This document shows positions 35,163-47,877 of a DNA stretch of 64,000 nucleotides, piece by piece. This DNA comes from Pandoraea fibrosis (GTDB taxonomy: Bacteria; Pseudomonadota; Gammaproteobacteria; Burkholderiales; Burkholderiaceae): contig NZ_CP047385.1 of the NCBI RefSeq assembly GCF_000807775.2, positions 434,001 to 498,000 of the forward strand. Direction: 5' to 3'. The notes beneath the pieces were generated by a model. The model was not told where the DNA came from. It worked only from the letters and a program-made list of their open reading frames with translations, and did not search any database. A program made the translations under genes and the position numbers. Each line of letters begins with the position of its first letter. Positions within the stretch are counted from its first letter, which is position 1.

Positions 35163-36044
35163 TTATTCAGGCGTATTCGGCGGGATATCCGTCGTTTTGC
35201 CCGACTTGCCTGGCTCATCCGGACGTTCCGGCCTGGCCGGCGTACTCTCGCTTGCCTGCCGCTCGGACAAACGCGGCTTGCGCGGCGCGCGGGCGAAGAG
35301 CATGTCGTAGAGCCAGCGTGGCAGGCATTTCATGGCGCAAGCCACCACCCCCATCTGCCACGGCAGCACCACGAAGCGCTTGCGCCGTGCAATCGCCGCG
35401 GCCGCTTTGCGTGCGAACTTGTCCGAGTCCATCAGGAACGGCATCGGGAACGGATTGCCATCGGTCATCGGGGTGCGGATGTAACCCGGTGCAATGGTCA
35501 CGACAGCGACCTTGTCGGCGCGCAATTCCACCCGGAGGCTTTCCAGATACGTCATGGCCGCGGCTTTCGATGCACTGTAAGCGCCGTGTCCCGGCAGCCC
35601 GCGCACCCCGGCCACGCTGCCAATGCCCACGAGCCTGCCGCGTTTGCGCTCGCGCATGGGTGCGACGAAGGGGCTGAAGGTGGCAACCATCGCCATCCAG
35701 TTGGTCTCCATCACCGATGCGAAATGCGGCAGGTCGGCCGCATCTTCCGTATTCACGCCGTGGCTGATGCCGGCGTTGGCGATCACGATGTCCGGCACAC
35801 CGTGGCGCGACATGAAGTCTCCGGCCGCCGCGCGCAGGGCGAGAGAATCGCGCACGTCGAGCGCGTAGCAATGCACGGCATGCGGATGCGGCAGTGTGGC
35901 GGCAAGCTCGGCGAGCTTTTCGCCGCGACGGCCGACCAGCCCGAGGATGGCGCCCTCTGCGGCGTAGTGACGCGCGAGGGCCTCGCCCAATCCGCTCGAG
36001 GCGCCCGTGATGAAGACTTTCGGAGATGTCGTGTGTGTGGCCAT
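35163..36044 (-). CDS. Short-chain dehydrogenase/reductase
   Basis: A 293-residue SDR. The nucleotide-binding motif Gly-Ala-Ser-Ser-Gly-Leu-Gly is near residue 15, Asn-Ala-Gly-Ile is present, and the active-site Tyr-Ser-Ala-Ser-Lys follows Gly-Ser-Val-Ala-Gly-Val. A C-terminal extension with Phe-Val-Val-Leu-Pro-Trp and a Pro/Arg-rich tail suggests membrane or lipid association, as in DltE/SDR-type lipid-modifying enzymes. The start at 36044 (Met-Ala-Thr) is preferred over 36053, which lies inside the dsbA terminator. Substrate unknown. Confidence 0.85.
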   Translation of the reverse strand: MATHTTSPKVFITGASSGLGEALARHYAAEGAILGLVGRRGEKLAELAATLPHPHAVHCYALDVRDSLALRAAAGDFMSRHGVPDIVIANAGISHGVNTEDAADLPHFASVMETNWMAMVATFSPFVAPMRERKRGRLVGIGSVAGVRGLPGHGAYSASKAAAMTYLESLRVELRADKVAVVTIAPGYIRTPMTDGNPFPMPFLMDSDKFARKAAAAIARRKRFVVLPWQMGVVACAMKCLPRWLYDMLFARAPRKPRLSERQASESTPARPERPDEPGKSGKTTDIPPNTPE

Positions 36045-36052
36045 GTAACGCA

Positions 36053-36076
36053 AAAGCCCGGCCGGGGCCGGGCTTT
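36053..36076 (-). terminator. Rho-independent terminator of dsbA
   Basis: AAAGCCCGGCC and GGCCGGGCTTT form an 11-pair stem with a two-base loop, 14 bp after the dsbA stop. On the minus strand it ends in TTTT. It sits directly before the SDR start. Confidence 0.9.
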
Positions 36077-36090
36077 ATGAGTGGCGAAGC

Positions 36091-36774
36091 TTACAGCTTC
36101 TTCGCGCGGATCTGATTGATGATCGAGTCGGCTGTCTTGAGCGCCGCATCGAACGTCTGCTGCTCGGTCGTGGCCGGCTTGCCGGCCTTTTGCAGCGCGT
36201 CGCCCGAGGTGGCCGGCGAGACCAGGTACTTGCCCTGGATCGCGATCGTGGGCACGCCGTCGATCTTGTAGTCCTGCCACGTCTTGTTCGCCGTCTTCAC
36301 GTTAGCCTGCGTCGAGAAGCCGTTATAGGCGTCCATGTACTTCTGCTTGTCGATGCCGAACTGCGCGAGGAAATCGGCTTGCGTCTGCGCCGTCAGCAGG
36401 TAGTTGTGCTTGACATGGATTTCATTGAAGACCTTCGGCGTGAGGTCGGCTTCGCGGCCCAGCGCGGTGAGCGCGTAGAACATGCGGGTATGCGGCTCGA
36501 AACGGTCCTGGAAGGCGACCGGCACGCGTTTGAACACGACATCCTTACCTTGCTTCTTCACCCAGGCTTCGAGCGACGGCTCGAGCGCATTGCAGTGCGG
36601 GCAGCCGTACCAGAAGAACTCGGTCACTTCGATTTTGCCCGCGCCAGCCGATGTGGGCTGTGCCTGCGGCAACACCAGATAGTCGGTCCCCGCGACCGGT
36701 GCTTCGGGCGACGCCGAGGCCGCACCGGAGAGGAAACCGAAAGAAATCAGAACGGCACCAAGAAGTTTTTTCAT
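36091..36774 (-). CDS. dsbA: Thiol:disulfide interchange protein DsbA
   Basis: A 227-residue periplasmic oxidoreductase. A signal peptide (Lys-Lys-Leu-Leu-Gly-Ala-Val-Leu, cleavage after Ala-Ser-Ala near residue 21) is followed by the thioredoxin domain with the DsbA active site Cys58-Pro-His-Cys61. An inserted helical domain and cis-Pro loop Gly-Val-Pro-Thr-Ile-Ala follow. It introduces disulfides into secreted proteins and is reoxidised by DsbB. It lies downstream of the SPOR and argS genes. Confidence 0.95.
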   Translation of the reverse strand: MKKLLGAVLISFGFLSGAASASPEAPVAGTDYLVLPQAQPTSAGAGKIEVTEFFWYGCPHCNALEPSLEAWVKKQGKDVVFKRVPVAFQDRFEPHTRMFYALTALGREADLTPKVFNEIHVKHNYLLTAQTQADFLAQFGIDKQKYMDAYNGFSTQANVKTANKTWQDYKIDGVPTIAIQGKYLVSPATSGDALQKAGKPATTEQQTFDAALKTADSIINQIRAKKL

Positions 36775-36986
36775 GATCGTTGTTTAGGAGTGAAGCAGGC
36801 GCGCCTGCCATCGATTGAGCGGTGCTCCTGCGAAACCATATCCCGGATTCAGCTACATTAGCCAGTGCGTATGACCGGCGATGTGCCGCCGGGTTCAACG
36901 ATCCGGCGAGGCCGGATCCTCCCGAATGATGCGTTGTTTTCCCCTGTCATGCTCGTGAGGGGGAGGGCTGTTTCGGGAGAAGAAAC

Positions 36987-37019
36987 AAAAGGCGTTGCAC
37001 CCATCGTGCAACGCCTTTT
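36987..37019 (-). terminator. Rho-independent terminator of the SPOR gene
   Basis: A perfect 14-pair stem (AAAAGGCGTTGCAC, five-base loop, GTGCAACGCCTTTT), lying four bases after the SPOR-protein stop on the minus strand. Confidence 0.93.
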
Positions 37020-37023
37020 GCAT

Positions 37024-37722
37024 TTACTGCTTCGTGAAGCGGATAACCGCCGTGTCGTAGCCGCCATCCTGCAGGCGTTGACGCACGTGATTCATCTCGT
37101 CGAGCTTGCCGTATGGGCCGAGGCGCACGCGGTAGAGCGTCAGACCGTTCGCGTCGCGCTGCGTGACCTTCGCCTCGAAGCCCGAGAGGGCCAGCTTGGC
37201 GCGCAGTTGCTCGGCGTCGGTTTGCGACTTGAACGCGCCGACCTGCAGGTAGTAGCCCGTGTTGGCGTTATCCGTGGCGCTGGCGGGCGGCGTGGTCGGC
37301 GGGGCAACCGGGACCGTCGACTTTCCGTTGAGGATGTCGGCCGGCGACGGCTTCGTATGGCCAGGTTGCGTGCTTGGCGCCGTCGCGGCAGAGGCGCTCG
37401 GCGGTGTGCTCGGCTCGACCGGCGGGACCGTCGTGCCGGGCACGAGCGGCGACGTCACGGCCTGCGATGCCGTGTCCGGTGCGCCAGGCACCGACGCGCC
37501 CGGCAGCGGCGTGCGTGGCTGCAGCGCCTTGTTCGGATCGGGCGCTTGCGCGGCCGGCGAGTTCTCGGCCGGACGCGGCGGCGTCTTTTCGACGAACGGG
37601 GTCGGCGTCTTCGTGATGTAGAGCGCAACGACGACGGCAACGGCCAGCCCAACGATCAGGCCGAGCACGATGCCCAGAAAAGTACCGCCCCGCTGGCGGG
37701 GTGGTCGACGTGTGTTTGCCAT
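37024..37722 (-). CDS. SPOR-domain cell-division protein, FtsN-like
   Basis: A 232-residue membrane-anchored protein. The N-terminus is basic (Arg-Arg-Pro-Pro-Arg-Gln-Arg), then one transmembrane helix (about 15-37). A Pro/Ala/Thr-rich periplasmic linker follows, and a C-terminal SPOR domain (about 155-232) begins Gly-Tyr-Tyr-Leu-Gln-Val-Gly-Ala-Phe-Lys-Ser. This is the layout of FtsN, which binds denuded septal peptidoglycan. Position after argS agrees with the Burkholderiales order. The start at 37722 removes an out-of-family upstream frame. Confidence 0.87.
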   Translation of the reverse strand: MANTRRPPRQRGGTFLGIVLGLIVGLAVAVVVALYITKTPTPFVEKTPPRPAENSPAAQAPDPNKALQPRTPLPGASVPGAPDTASQAVTSPLVPGTTVPPVEPSTPPSASAATAPSTQPGHTKPSPADILNGKSTVPVAPPTTPPASATDNANTGYYLQVGAFKSQTDAEQLRAKLALSGFEAKVTQRDANGLTLYRVRLGPYGKLDEMNHVRQRLQDGGYDTAVIRFTKQ

Positions 37723-37807
37723 CGAGTCGATTCCGTCCTTACAGAGTTCCGATGCGGTTGCCGTTCGGAATGGTTGGGTAATTGGCGTGATCGGACCTTG
37801 CCGGTCC

Positions 37808-39562
37808 TTACATCTTGGCCGGGGCAGACACCCCCAGCACGGCAAGGCCGTTGCGCAGCACCTGACGCGTTGCCGCCAGCAGCGCCAGACGGGCACGCTT
37901 GACGGATTCGTCGTCGACCAGCACGCGATCGGAGTTATAGAAGGAGTGGAACGCTCCCGCCAGATCCCGCAGATAGAAGGCCACCGCATGCGGTGCCAGT
38001 TCCTCGGCGGCGCGCGTGAGCATGTCCGGGTACTCGGCGAGCAATTGGAGCAACGCGAGTGCGCGTTCGCTGTCGAGCGGCGCGAGCTCGGCGTTGACCA
38101 GTTCGATGTCGTTCCCACCCCACTGCGTGAGGATCGAGCAGATGCGCGCGTGCGCGTACTGGACGTAATACACCGGGTTCTCGTCGTTCTGCTTGAGGGC
38201 GAGATCCACGTCGAACACGAATTCGGTGTCGGCCTTGCGCGAAATTAAGAAGAAACGCACGGCATCGCGGCCACGGCGCAGAGCGTCTTCACGCTCGGCG
38301 GGGTCCGTCACCGGCGTTTCCGCCGTAATGCCGCCCGACCACTCGATCAGGTCGCGCACGGTCACATAGCTGCCGGCGCGCTTGGAGATTTTCACCTCTT
38401 CGCCGTTGCGCATGACGGTGACCATCTTGTGCAGCACGTAGTCGGGATAGCCCTTCGGAATACCGATGCCCAGTGCCTGCAAGCCGGCACGCACACGGGC
38501 GATGGTGCCGTGGTGGTCCGAGCCCTGCACGTTGATGACCTGATGGAAGCCGCGATCCCACTTGCGCGTGTGATACGCAACGTCCGGCACGAAGTACGTG
38601 TAAGTGCCGTCGGACTTGCGCATCACGCGGTCCTTGTCGTCGCCGTAGTCGGTCGTGCGCAGCCACAGCGCGCCCTCCTGTTCATACGTGACGCCAGCGT
38701 CGACGAGCGCCTGTACCGTGCGCTCGACGCTGCCGTCCGCATACAGCGAAGACTCGAGGTAGTACTGGTCGAAGATGACACCGAACGTTTGCAGATCGAT
38801 GTCTTGTTCGCGGCGCAGATATGCCACGGCAAATGCGCGGATCGAGTCGATGTCCTCGATGTTGCCGCTGCCGGTGACCGGCGCGCCATCGGACGCCTGC
38901 ACGGTTTTGCCCGCGAGGAAGTCCTGCGCGATGTCGCCGATGTAGTCGCCGTTGTAGGCCGATTCCGGCCACTCGGCGTCGCCCGGTTTGAAGCCGCGAG
39001 CGCGCGCCTGCACCGAAGTCGCGAGCGTGTGGATCTGCACGCCGGCGTCGTTGTAGTAGAACTCGCGATGCACCGGACGACCTTGCGTACCGAGCAGTGC
39101 CGAGATCGTGTCGCCGAGCGCGGCCTGACGTCCGTGGCCCACGTGCAGCGGGCCGGTCGGGTTGGCCGAGACGAACTCGACGAGCACCGGCAAGGCTTCG
39201 TTACTGGCGGCACGGCGGCCGAAGGCGGCGCCTTCGGTCAGGATCGCGCGCGCCACCGATTGCTTGGCGGCGTTGGCCAGTCGCAGGTTGATGAAGCCGG
39301 GACCGGCGATTTCGACGGCGTCGACGAGGCCTTTGGCGCGGCTGTCGGCGAGGATGGCGTCGGCAATCTTCTGTGCCAGCTCGCGCGGATTGGCGCGCAG
39401 CGGCTTGGCGAGTTGCATCGCCACGTTACAGGCCAGGTCGCCATGAGCGGCGACTTTCGGGCGTTCGAGCAGGATGACGGGCGCGGTGCCGTCTGCGGGT
39501 ATCAAACCGGCGACGACGTCGCCGATCAGCGCGACGAGAGCATTCTTTTGGGCGGGTAGCAT
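37808..39562 (-). CDS. argS: Arginyl-tRNA synthetase
   Basis: A 584-residue class I aminoacyl-tRNA synthetase. The N-terminal Add1 domain is followed by the HIGH-type [12 protein letters not shown] near residue 135. The Lys-Ile-Ser-Lys-Arg replaces KMSKS near residue 387, and the C-terminal DALR anticodon domain ends [10 protein letters not shown]. Full length. It is divergent from the DUF1840 gene, sharing a 163-bp promoter region. Confidence 0.97.
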   Translation of the reverse strand: MLPAQKNALVALIGDVVAGLIPADGTAPVILLERPKVAAHGDLACNVAMQLAKPLRANPRELAQKIADAILADSRAKGLVDAVEIAGPGFINLRLANAAKQSVARAILTEGAAFGRRAASNEALPVLVEFVSANPTGPLHVGHGRQAALGDTISALLGTQGRPVHREFYYNDAGVQIHTLATSVQARARGFKPGDAEWPESAYNGDYIGDIAQDFLAGKTVQASDGAPVTGSGNIEDIDSIRAFAVAYLRREQDIDLQTFGVIFDQYYLESSLYADGSVERTVQALVDAGVTYEQEGALWLRTTDYGDDKDRVMRKSDGTYTYFVPDVAYHTRKWDRGFHQVINVQGSDHHGTIARVRAGLQALGIGIPKGYPDYVLHKMVTVMRNGEEVKISKRAGSYVTVRDLIEWSGGITAETPVTDPAEREDALRRGRDAVRFFLISRKADTEFVFDVDLALKQNDENPVYYVQYAHARICSILTQWGGNDIELVNAELAPLDSERALALLQLLAEYPDMLTRAAEELAPHAVAFYLRDLAGAFHSFYNSDRVLVDDESVKRARLALLAATRQVLRNGLAVLGVSAPAKM

Positions 39563-39725
39563 TGGCGGGTGTTTCGGGTGCGTCCGGACGCGTCCGGACA
39601 GGCAATTGAATCGTCAGCACCGGATTTTAACAGGTGTATCATAAAGTCACGGTACCGGCCGGTCCCCCTCGTTGCGTAACAAGCCGGGGGGCGGCGGTGG
39701 TGATAACGCGAACAGGGAGACAACC

Positions 39726-40052
39726 ATGTTGGTAACGTTCAAGTCGCACGCCTCGCCCACGATCACCATGCTGGAGAATCTCGCGCAGTTTCTGCTCGGG
39801 TTGGTCGGCAAGAAGCTCGGGGAGCGCGGAGCGATCGGCGAAGACGAAATGGGCGAGGCGATCGCCAAGCTCGAGGCTGCCATCGCGGAGGATAACGCCG
39901 CTGCGAAGAAGGAAAGCGAAGGGAAAAAGTCCGACGAACGCGACGAGGACGATCGTCTGCGTCTGGCACAACGTGCGTATCCGTTGCTCGACATGCTGCG
40001 CGAGTCCCGCAAGGAGAACGTGGCGGTGATGTGGGAAGTGGGCAATCGTTAA
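39726..40052 (+). CDS. DUF1840 protein
   Basis: A 108-residue acidic, helical protein matching DUF1840: it starts Met-Leu-Val-Thr-Phe-Lys-Ser and ends with [15 protein letters not shown]. No catalytic motif is visible and function is unknown. GGGAG lies eight bases before the ATG. It is a single-gene unit, divergent from argS, with its own terminator at 40110. Confidence 0.88.
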   Translation: MLVTFKSHASPTITMLENLAQFLLGLVGKKLGERGAIGEDEMGEAIAKLEAAIAEDNAAAKKESEGKKSDERDEDDRLRLAQRAYPLLDMLRESRKENVAVMWEVGNR

Positions 40053-40109
40053 ACGCACGGCACCGGTTGCCCGATGAGGGCGCCCGGAACGCTGGAACGT
40101 AGGTAATGA

Positions 40110-40147
40110 AAAAGCAGGCCGCAAATTGCGAGCCTGCTTTTTTTGTG
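40110..40147 (+). terminator. Rho-independent terminator of the DUF1840 gene
   Basis: Stem AAAAGCAGGC/GCCTGCTTTT around an interrupted inner stem, followed by TTTTT, about 60 bp after the stop codon. Confidence 0.9.
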
Positions 40148-40329
40148 CCCTGCGCAAACGGGCCACCCCCGGGCGAGGATGTCAGGCTCGGCCTTGACCT
40201 TCGCGACAAACGGAGGGTGGAAGGAGGGGTAAAAAGGCCGTGAACCTTGGCGGCGCCGATGCCATGGCGCGGTACCGCATTACCGCAGTACCGCTTCCGC
40301 AGGCCACCGTCGGGTCATCTTGACCGACG

Positions 40330-40653
40330 TTACTGCGCCTTGCCCGGCGCGTTATCCGGCGCGTTGGTGGCACCGTTACCCGTATTGCCGTTGTTCGGCG
40401 TCTTCTTCGTGCTGTGACGCGGCTTTTGTGCCTTCGAATTCGGATGCGGGTCCGACGGCGTCATCGTCTGCGCGCCCGGTGTCGGAGCCTGACGCGAGTC
40501 CGGCGACGCCTGGCTCGGCATCGGGCTCGACGGGTCGGTCGTCGTGCCGCCGCCAGGACCAGCCGCTCCGCCACCGGCAGAGCCTTGCGCGAAACTCAGT
40601 GCCGAAGCACCGGCGAGGGTCAGGGCGGCAACCGAAATAATCAGCTTCTTCAT
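40330..40653 (-). CDS. Small secreted low-complexity protein
   Basis: A 107-residue protein with a clear signal peptide (Met-Lys-Lys-Leu-Ile-Ile-Ser-Val-Ala-Ala-Leu-Thr, cleavage after Leu-Ser-Phe-Ala near residue 22). The mature part is Gly/Ala-rich, then Pro/Ser/Asn-rich with a basic patch (Gln-Lys-Pro-Arg-His-Ser-Thr-Lys-Lys). No family is recognised. The start at 40653 gives the signal peptide; 20 upstream codons are excluded. Confidence 0.75.
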   Translation of the reverse strand: MKKLIISVAALTLAGASALSFAQGSAGGGAAGPGGGTTTDPSSPMPSQASPDSRQAPTPGAQTMTPSDPHPNSKAQKPRHSTKKTPNNGNTGNGATNAPDNAPGKAQ

Positions 40654-40797
40654 CAGATGGACTCCTTTGCTTTGCGCTGCACATCGAAGGAATGTCTTTC
40701 GTGCAGGCATCACTTGCGTTAGTGAGATTCCAGTCTAAGAAGACGCAGCATGCGGTGCTGTAAGGCTTTGTAATCGTTTGTAATTCGGCTTTTTCAC

Positions 40798-41517
40798 TTA
40801 GTCATCCGAACGGCTCGACCAGAACACCTGATTGACGCCAGGCAGCATTTCGAGATGATCGGTGAGCGCGTCGAGTTCGCCTGCCTTGACCGCCGTCGGC
40901 AGCAGCAGCGCCTCGATTTCGACCTCCGCTTCGCCGAACGGATGAATGTCCAGCGCACGCACCGGATAGTTCGACGCCTCGAGCCAGGCTTCGACCTTGT
41001 CGAGCACTTCGCGCTGCGTCGTCCGTGCACAGATGACCGACAGCGCGTAAGTCGCTTCGGACGTTGCCTCGTTGATCGGGGCACGGTTAATGCGGTTCAC
41101 GATGGGACGCAACAACGTATTGGCGGCGAGCACGAAGGCGGCCACGACACAGGCTTCGACGATCAGACTCGCGCCTGCGGCGGCGCCCACGGCGGCCGAG
41201 CCCCACAGTGTGGCGGCGGTATTCAGGCCACGCACCGAGGCGCCGTCCTTCATGATGGCGCCCGCGCCGAGGAAGCCGACGCCCGACACCACATAGGCGA
41301 TCACACGCGTATCGCCGGGCATGAGCCGCATCGATAAGTCGACGAAAGCGGCTGCGCCCACGGCCACGAGCACGTTGGTTCGCAGACCGGCCGTGCGTTG
41401 GCGGACCTGTCGTTCCACGCCGATGATCGTGCCGAGCACGAACGCGACGAAGAGCGAGACTGCCGTGTTCAGCAGTGGGAGGAGCTGGAAATTCTGGATG
41501 CTTTGGAGTGCGTGCAT
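40798..41517 (-). CDS. MgtC/SapB-family membrane protein
   Basis: A 239-residue protein. The N-terminal MgtC domain has four to five helices and the conserved Leu-Gly-Thr-Ile-Ile-Gly-Val-Glu-Arg-Gln, Gly-Leu-Arg-Thr-Asn and Val-Val-Ser-Gly-Val-Gly-Phe-Leu-Gly-Ala-Gly-Ala-Ile motifs. The C-terminal soluble part (about 145-239) looks ACT-like. MgtC proteins relate to Mg-limited growth and intracellular survival, but many chromosomal members have other roles. The start at 41517 is preferred; no riboswitch was recognised upstream. Confidence 0.88.
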   Translation of the reverse strand: MHALQSIQNFQLLPLLNTAVSLFVAFVLGTIIGVERQVRQRTAGLRTNVLVAVGAAAFVDLSMRLMPGDTRVIAYVVSGVGFLGAGAIMKDGASVRGLNTAATLWGSAAVGAAAGASLIVEACVVAAFVLAANTLLRPIVNRINRAPINEATSEATYALSVICARTTQREVLDKVEAWLEASNYPVRALDIHPFGEAEVEIEALLLPTAVKAGELDALTDHLEMLPGVNQVFWSSRSDD

Positions 41518-41771
41518 GGAACGTCTCGAAGAGAGCCAACCGGCAGAGAGCGGGTCGGAGGCCGGCAGTCCGATCGGATCGGCCCGGTCGGGCGGGACAC
41601 TACGCTTCGGTTGCGACAGGCACGTGACACAGGAGACGGCAGGCACTGGAGGGTGCCCCGCCGTCAGTCAGGTCGATGCCATTGCCGGGTCGGTGCGCCG
41701 CCGCGATTATGGCATTCCGATCCGGCGGGCGGTAGCCATACCGTGCGCCGGATCGCTTTTGCAGCAGGTTC

Positions 41772-44522
<2,751 letters not shown>

Positions 44523-44633
44523 GGGGCAATCCGTTCAGTGGTGGGCGCGCCTGTCATGGCGATCGCGCGGGGGCGATGGCGGCGCGCCGGGCTTGTGCAA
44601 TCAGTGAAGTGGCTTCGGGCGGACGGTGACGCG

Positions 44634-45764
44634 TTATGCGTCGATGGCGTCGATGCCGTCGGCGTTCGCATGGCGGTATTGCGACGGCCAGCGGCGGGGT
44701 TTCACGTCCGCCAACGCCTTGGCGATCTCGGCGATGTGCTCGGGTGTCGTGCCGCAGCAGCCGCCGGCCAGATTCACGAGACCGGCCTGCGCAAACTCCC
44801 GGAGCAGCCCCGAGGTCACGTCCGGTGTCTCGTCGAAGCCGGTATCGCTCATCGGGTTCGGCAGGCCGGCGTTCGGGTAGACCGACACGTAGGTGTTGCA
44901 CAGCTTGGCCAGTTCGGCGATGTACGGCCGCATGAGCGTCGCGCCGAGTGCGCAGTTCAGGCCGAACGTGAGCGGACGTGCGTGACGCAGCGAATTCCAG
45001 AAGGCCTCGACCGTCTGGCCGGACAGAATGCGTCCGGAGGCGTCGGTGACGGTGCCCGAAATCATGATCGGCAGCACCTCGCCGGTGTCTTCGAACAGCT
45101 CGTCGATGGCGAAGAGCGCGGCTTTCGCATTGAGCGTATCGAAGATCGTCTCGACCAGGAACAGATCGACACCGCCTTCGAGCAGCGATTTGGCTTGTGC
45201 GTAGTAGGCGTCGCGCAGTTGGTCGAAGTCGACGTTGCGTGCCCCCGGATCGTTCACATCCGGGCTGATGCTTGCCGTCTTGGGCGTCGGGCCAATGGCG
45301 CCAGCGGCGAAGCGCGGCTTCTCCGGCGTGCTGAACGCGTCACAGGCCGCCTTGGCGAGACGTGCCGACTCGCGGTTCATCTCGTCGGCCAGATCTTCCA
45401 TGTGATAGTCGCTCTGCGCGATCGTTGTCGCGCCGAACGTGTTCGTCTCAAGGATGTCGGCGCCCGCCGCGAGGTACTTGCGGTGAATTTCGCTGATGAC
45501 ATCGGGGCGCGTGAGCGAGAGAAGCTCGTTGTTGCCCTTGACGTCGTGAGCGAAGTCCGCGAAGCGCGTGCCACGGTATTGCGCTTCGTCCAGCTTGTAC
45601 CGCTGGATCATCGTCCCCATGGCGCCGTCCAGAATCAGAATGCGGGAATCGAGCAGCGCAGGCAGCGCCTGACCACGCGTATAGCGGGTCTGCACAGGGG
45701 CCTGGGCCGTGGTCGAAGCGATCCCCGGACGGGCGTTGGCGGCGGATGGGGTTGCGGTAGTCAT
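44634..45764 (-). CDS. metH: Methionine synthase, homocysteine S-methyltransferase part
   Basis: A 376-residue separate protein equal to the N-terminal module of MetH. The start motif is [13 protein letters not shown] (residues 43-54). The zinc ligands are Cys271 (Gly-Leu-Asn-Cys-Ala-Leu-Gly) and Cys336-Cys337 (Gly-Gly-Cys-Cys-Gly-Thr-Thr). It activates homocysteine thiolate for the B12 protein encoded just downstream. There is no fused pterin domain and the frame stops cleanly, so the split looks natural, as in other Burkholderiales, not a frameshift. The start at 45764 follows an Arg-rich upstream frame that was excluded. Confidence 0.95.
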   Translation of the reverse strand: MTTATPSAANARPGIASTTAQAPVQTRYTRGQALPALLDSRILILDGAMGTMIQRYKLDEAQYRGTRFADFAHDVKGNNELLSLTRPDVISEIHRKYLAAGADILETNTFGATTIAQSDYHMEDLADEMNRESARLAKAACDAFSTPEKPRFAAGAIGPTPKTASISPDVNDPGARNVDFDQLRDAYYAQAKSLLEGGVDLFLVETIFDTLNAKAALFAIDELFEDTGEVLPIMISGTVTDASGRILSGQTVEAFWNSLRHARPLTFGLNCALGATLMRPYIAELAKLCNTYVSVYPNAGLPNPMSDTGFDETPDVTSGLLREFAQAGLVNLAGGCCGTTPEHIAEIAKALADVKPRRWPSQYRHANADGIDAIDA

Positions 45765-45917
45765 GACGGACGTCGCCTTGGAGTAGCCGGAAAACCTATA
45801 ATTGTAATGGTTTTCGCGCCTGTCGCCCGCCCGTCGGGCCGCGCCGGGCGGGGGATTGCGAAGACGCGATGTGCCCGATGCCCCGTTTTCAATCTTTTTT
45901 GCCGACTTGCCGACGAT

Positions 45918-46310
45918 ATGGAATTCCTGCTCCCGAACGCCGCTCATCAGTTTCTGCAAGCCAACGCCAACGCGCTGTTCGTCGACTGCCGAAGCGAGAT
46001 GGAATATCTGTTCGTGGGCCACCCGGCGGGGGCGATCCATGTGGCCTGGAACGACGGCCCGGACTGGGAGATCAATCCTCACTTCGTGCCCAGCGTGCGC
46101 AAGCTCGCCGGTGCGGGCGGCGAGCGTCCGGTGCTGCTGATCTGTCGCAGCGGCAATCGCAGTGCGGCTGCCGGCGAAGCGCTCGAGGCGGCGGGGTTTC
46201 GCAATATCTACGGGGTACTGCACGGTTTCGAGGGCGATCTCGACGCGACCCATCATCGAAACGCCGTCAACGGCTGGCGCTTCGATGGGCTGCCGTGGGA
46301 ACAGTGCTGA
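45918..46310 (+). CDS. Rhodanese-like sulfurtransferase
   Basis: A 130-residue single rhodanese domain. The active-site loop is Cys76-Arg-Ser-Gly-Asn-Arg-Ser, preceded by [10 protein letters not shown] and His-Pro-Ala-Gly-Ala-Ile-His-Val. Such proteins carry a persulfide sulfur. No signal peptide. The start at 45918 begins the domain; the long upstream frame is antisense to metH. It is divergent from metH and ends at a shared terminator. Confidence 0.88.
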   Translation: MEFLLPNAAHQFLQANANALFVDCRSEMEYLFVGHPAGAIHVAWNDGPDWEINPHFVPSVRKLAGAGGERPVLLICRSGNRSAAAGEALEAAGFRNIYGVLHGFEGDLDATHHRNAVNGWRFDGLPWEQC

Positions 46311-46383
46311 GAACGGCAAACCGTCGGGACGTCAGGGAAAGAAGGGCGTCAAAGTCTCACATTGCGTCAAGCTCTTGCCAATG

Positions 46384-46411
46384 AAAAAACCCTCGCGCTG
46401 CGAGGGTTTTT
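46384..46411. terminator. Bidirectional rho-independent terminator
   Basis: AAAAACCCTCGC, loop GCT, GCGAGGGTTTTT between the convergent rhodanese and DUF3567 genes. Confidence 0.92.
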
Positions 46412-46441
46412 CGTGTGGCGACACCGCGTACGGTGTTGGCA

Positions 46442-46699
46442 TCAGTGGAGCACGACCGGGTTCGTCATGAAGTTATCGAACTGACCGAGAAATTCATCGA
46501 CTTCGTCCTCGGAGGGCTCGGAAGCGATCAGCTTCTGCACTTCTTCACGGAATTGCCGGGCGAGCGTGCCGTCGAGAAAAATCTCACGGCCAGCGGTTTT
46601 GTCCACGATTTCATAGCCACCGGCAGACAGCGCGTGATTGCCGTTATCGGCGGAAAACTCAACGACACAGTAGTTTGGGCTGTTGTAAATCATGAGCAT
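46442..46699 (-). CDS. DUF3567 small protein
   Basis: An 85-residue acidic protein typical of the betaproteobacterial DUF3567 family: Met-Ile-Tyr-Asn-Ser-Pro-Asn-Tyr-Cys-Val-Val-Glu-Phe, Gly-Gly-Tyr-Glu-Ile-Val-Asp-Lys, and Glu-Glu-Val-Asp-type C-terminus. Function unknown. The ATG at 46699 has AGGAG seven bases upstream; a second ATG at 46693 is possible. Confidence 0.85.
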   Translation of the reverse strand: MLMIYNSPNYCVVEFSADNGNHALSAGGYEIVDKTAGREIFLDGTLARQFREEVQKLIASEPSEDEVDEFLGQFDNFMTNPVVLH

Positions 46700-46874
46700 G
46701 GCAACTCTCCTGGTGTTCCTGCATGGTCCTTGATAACCCACATAGGGGCGACGCGGCGCGATTTCAAGAGGCAGTGCCCCATGATTCGCTTATCGGCACA
46801 CCGGCTGACGAATTCAATGGATTTTTGCCCTCCTTGTCAAAGGTCCCGTTTTCAGGTCCCGCAGTTTGCAGGGT

Positions 46875-47669
46875 TCAGACATTAGAGGCGGTTCCCTGCA
46901 GAAATGTTGCAACGGCATTGGTTACGAACTGTTTCTGTTCGACGATCGACAGATGCGCCGCGTCCGGCACGATTTCCAGCCGGGCATGCGCAATGCCGCT
47001 GGCCAGACGCTGGGCGACGGCGGGCGGCGTCGACGGGTCGTTTTCCCCGACGAGGACCAGCGTGGGTGCCTCAATCTCCGGCAGGCGTGTTCGCAAATCG
47101 AACGACGCCAGCGCTTCGCATGACGCCGCAAAGCCCTCCGGGTGCGCGTGGGCCACGAGTGCCCGAATGCGTTCGGCCTGCTCCGGGTGGCGCTTACGGA
47201 AGCGTTCGCCGAGCCAGCGCTCCAGCGTACCGTTGGCAAGTGCCTTCATCCCGTGCTCGCGCGCATGGGCAGCGCGTTCGAGAAACAGCTTCGCGTCGGC
47301 GTCGTCGTAGCCCCCGGTGGTGTCGATGAGCGTGAGGCTGGCAATGCGCTCCGGGGCGTCGAGCGCCACTTGTTGCGCGACGGCGCCGCCCATCGAAATG
47401 CCAACGAAATGCGTTCTCGGGATTTCCAGCGTGCTGAGCAAGGCGGTCGCATCGGCCGCCAGTTGCCTGATGGTGTACGGGCCACGCGGCACGTCGCTGC
47501 CGCCATGACCGCGACTGTCATACCGCAATATCCGGAAGTGTGCTGCGAGGTCGGGCACGAGGTCGTCCCATACCGTGAGATCCGCACCCAACGGATGCGC
47601 CAGTGTCAGCCACGGGCCGTGGCCGTCCACCGCGTAATGAATCGATGCTCCGTTGGCACTGACTTTCAT
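46875..47669 (-). CDS. Alpha/beta hydrolase, 3-oxoadipate enol-lactonase-like
   Basis: A 264-residue hydrolase resembling PcaD. The nucleophile elbow is Gly-Ile-Ser92-Met-Gly-Gly, the oxyanion segment is His-Pro-Leu-Gly-Ala-Asp, the acid is probably Asp214-type in Gly-Glu-Asn-Asp-Pro-Ser-Thr, and the catalytic His is in Asp-Ala-Ala-His-Leu. No other protocatechuate genes are adjacent, so the enol-lactonase role is possible but unproven. Cytoplasmic. Confidence 0.85.
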   Translation of the reverse strand: MKVSANGASIHYAVDGHGPWLTLAHPLGADLTVWDDLVPDLAAHFRILRYDSRGHGGSDVPRGPYTIRQLAADATALLSTLEIPRTHFVGISMGGAVAQQVALDAPERIASLTLIDTTGGYDDADAKLFLERAAHAREHGMKALANGTLERWLGERFRKRHPEQAERIRALVAHAHPEGFAASCEALASFDLRTRLPEIEAPTLVLVGENDPSTPPAVAQRLASGIAHARLEIVPDAAHLSIVEQKQFVTNAVATFLQGTASNV

Positions 47670-47877
47670 GGTGAGCGGCCTCCCTGATCTCGGCGATGCG
47701 TCTGCTAACGATGTGGCGTCGATGCAGTGGGATGATTCCGATTATGTCAGGAACCCCCGACTTGTGCAGAGCGAATCGTAGTAGTGGGGCAACACTTTCC
47801 CGAAGCCCCGCATGAATTCGGCATCGCTCGAAATTCTAACGAATCGATTTTCTACTGCCGGGGGGGAGGAGTCGGGG

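Noticed and set aside
44530..45764. Frameshift in metH
   Set aside because: Both halves start and stop at natural domain boundaries and have normal starts, as in related species with split MetH.
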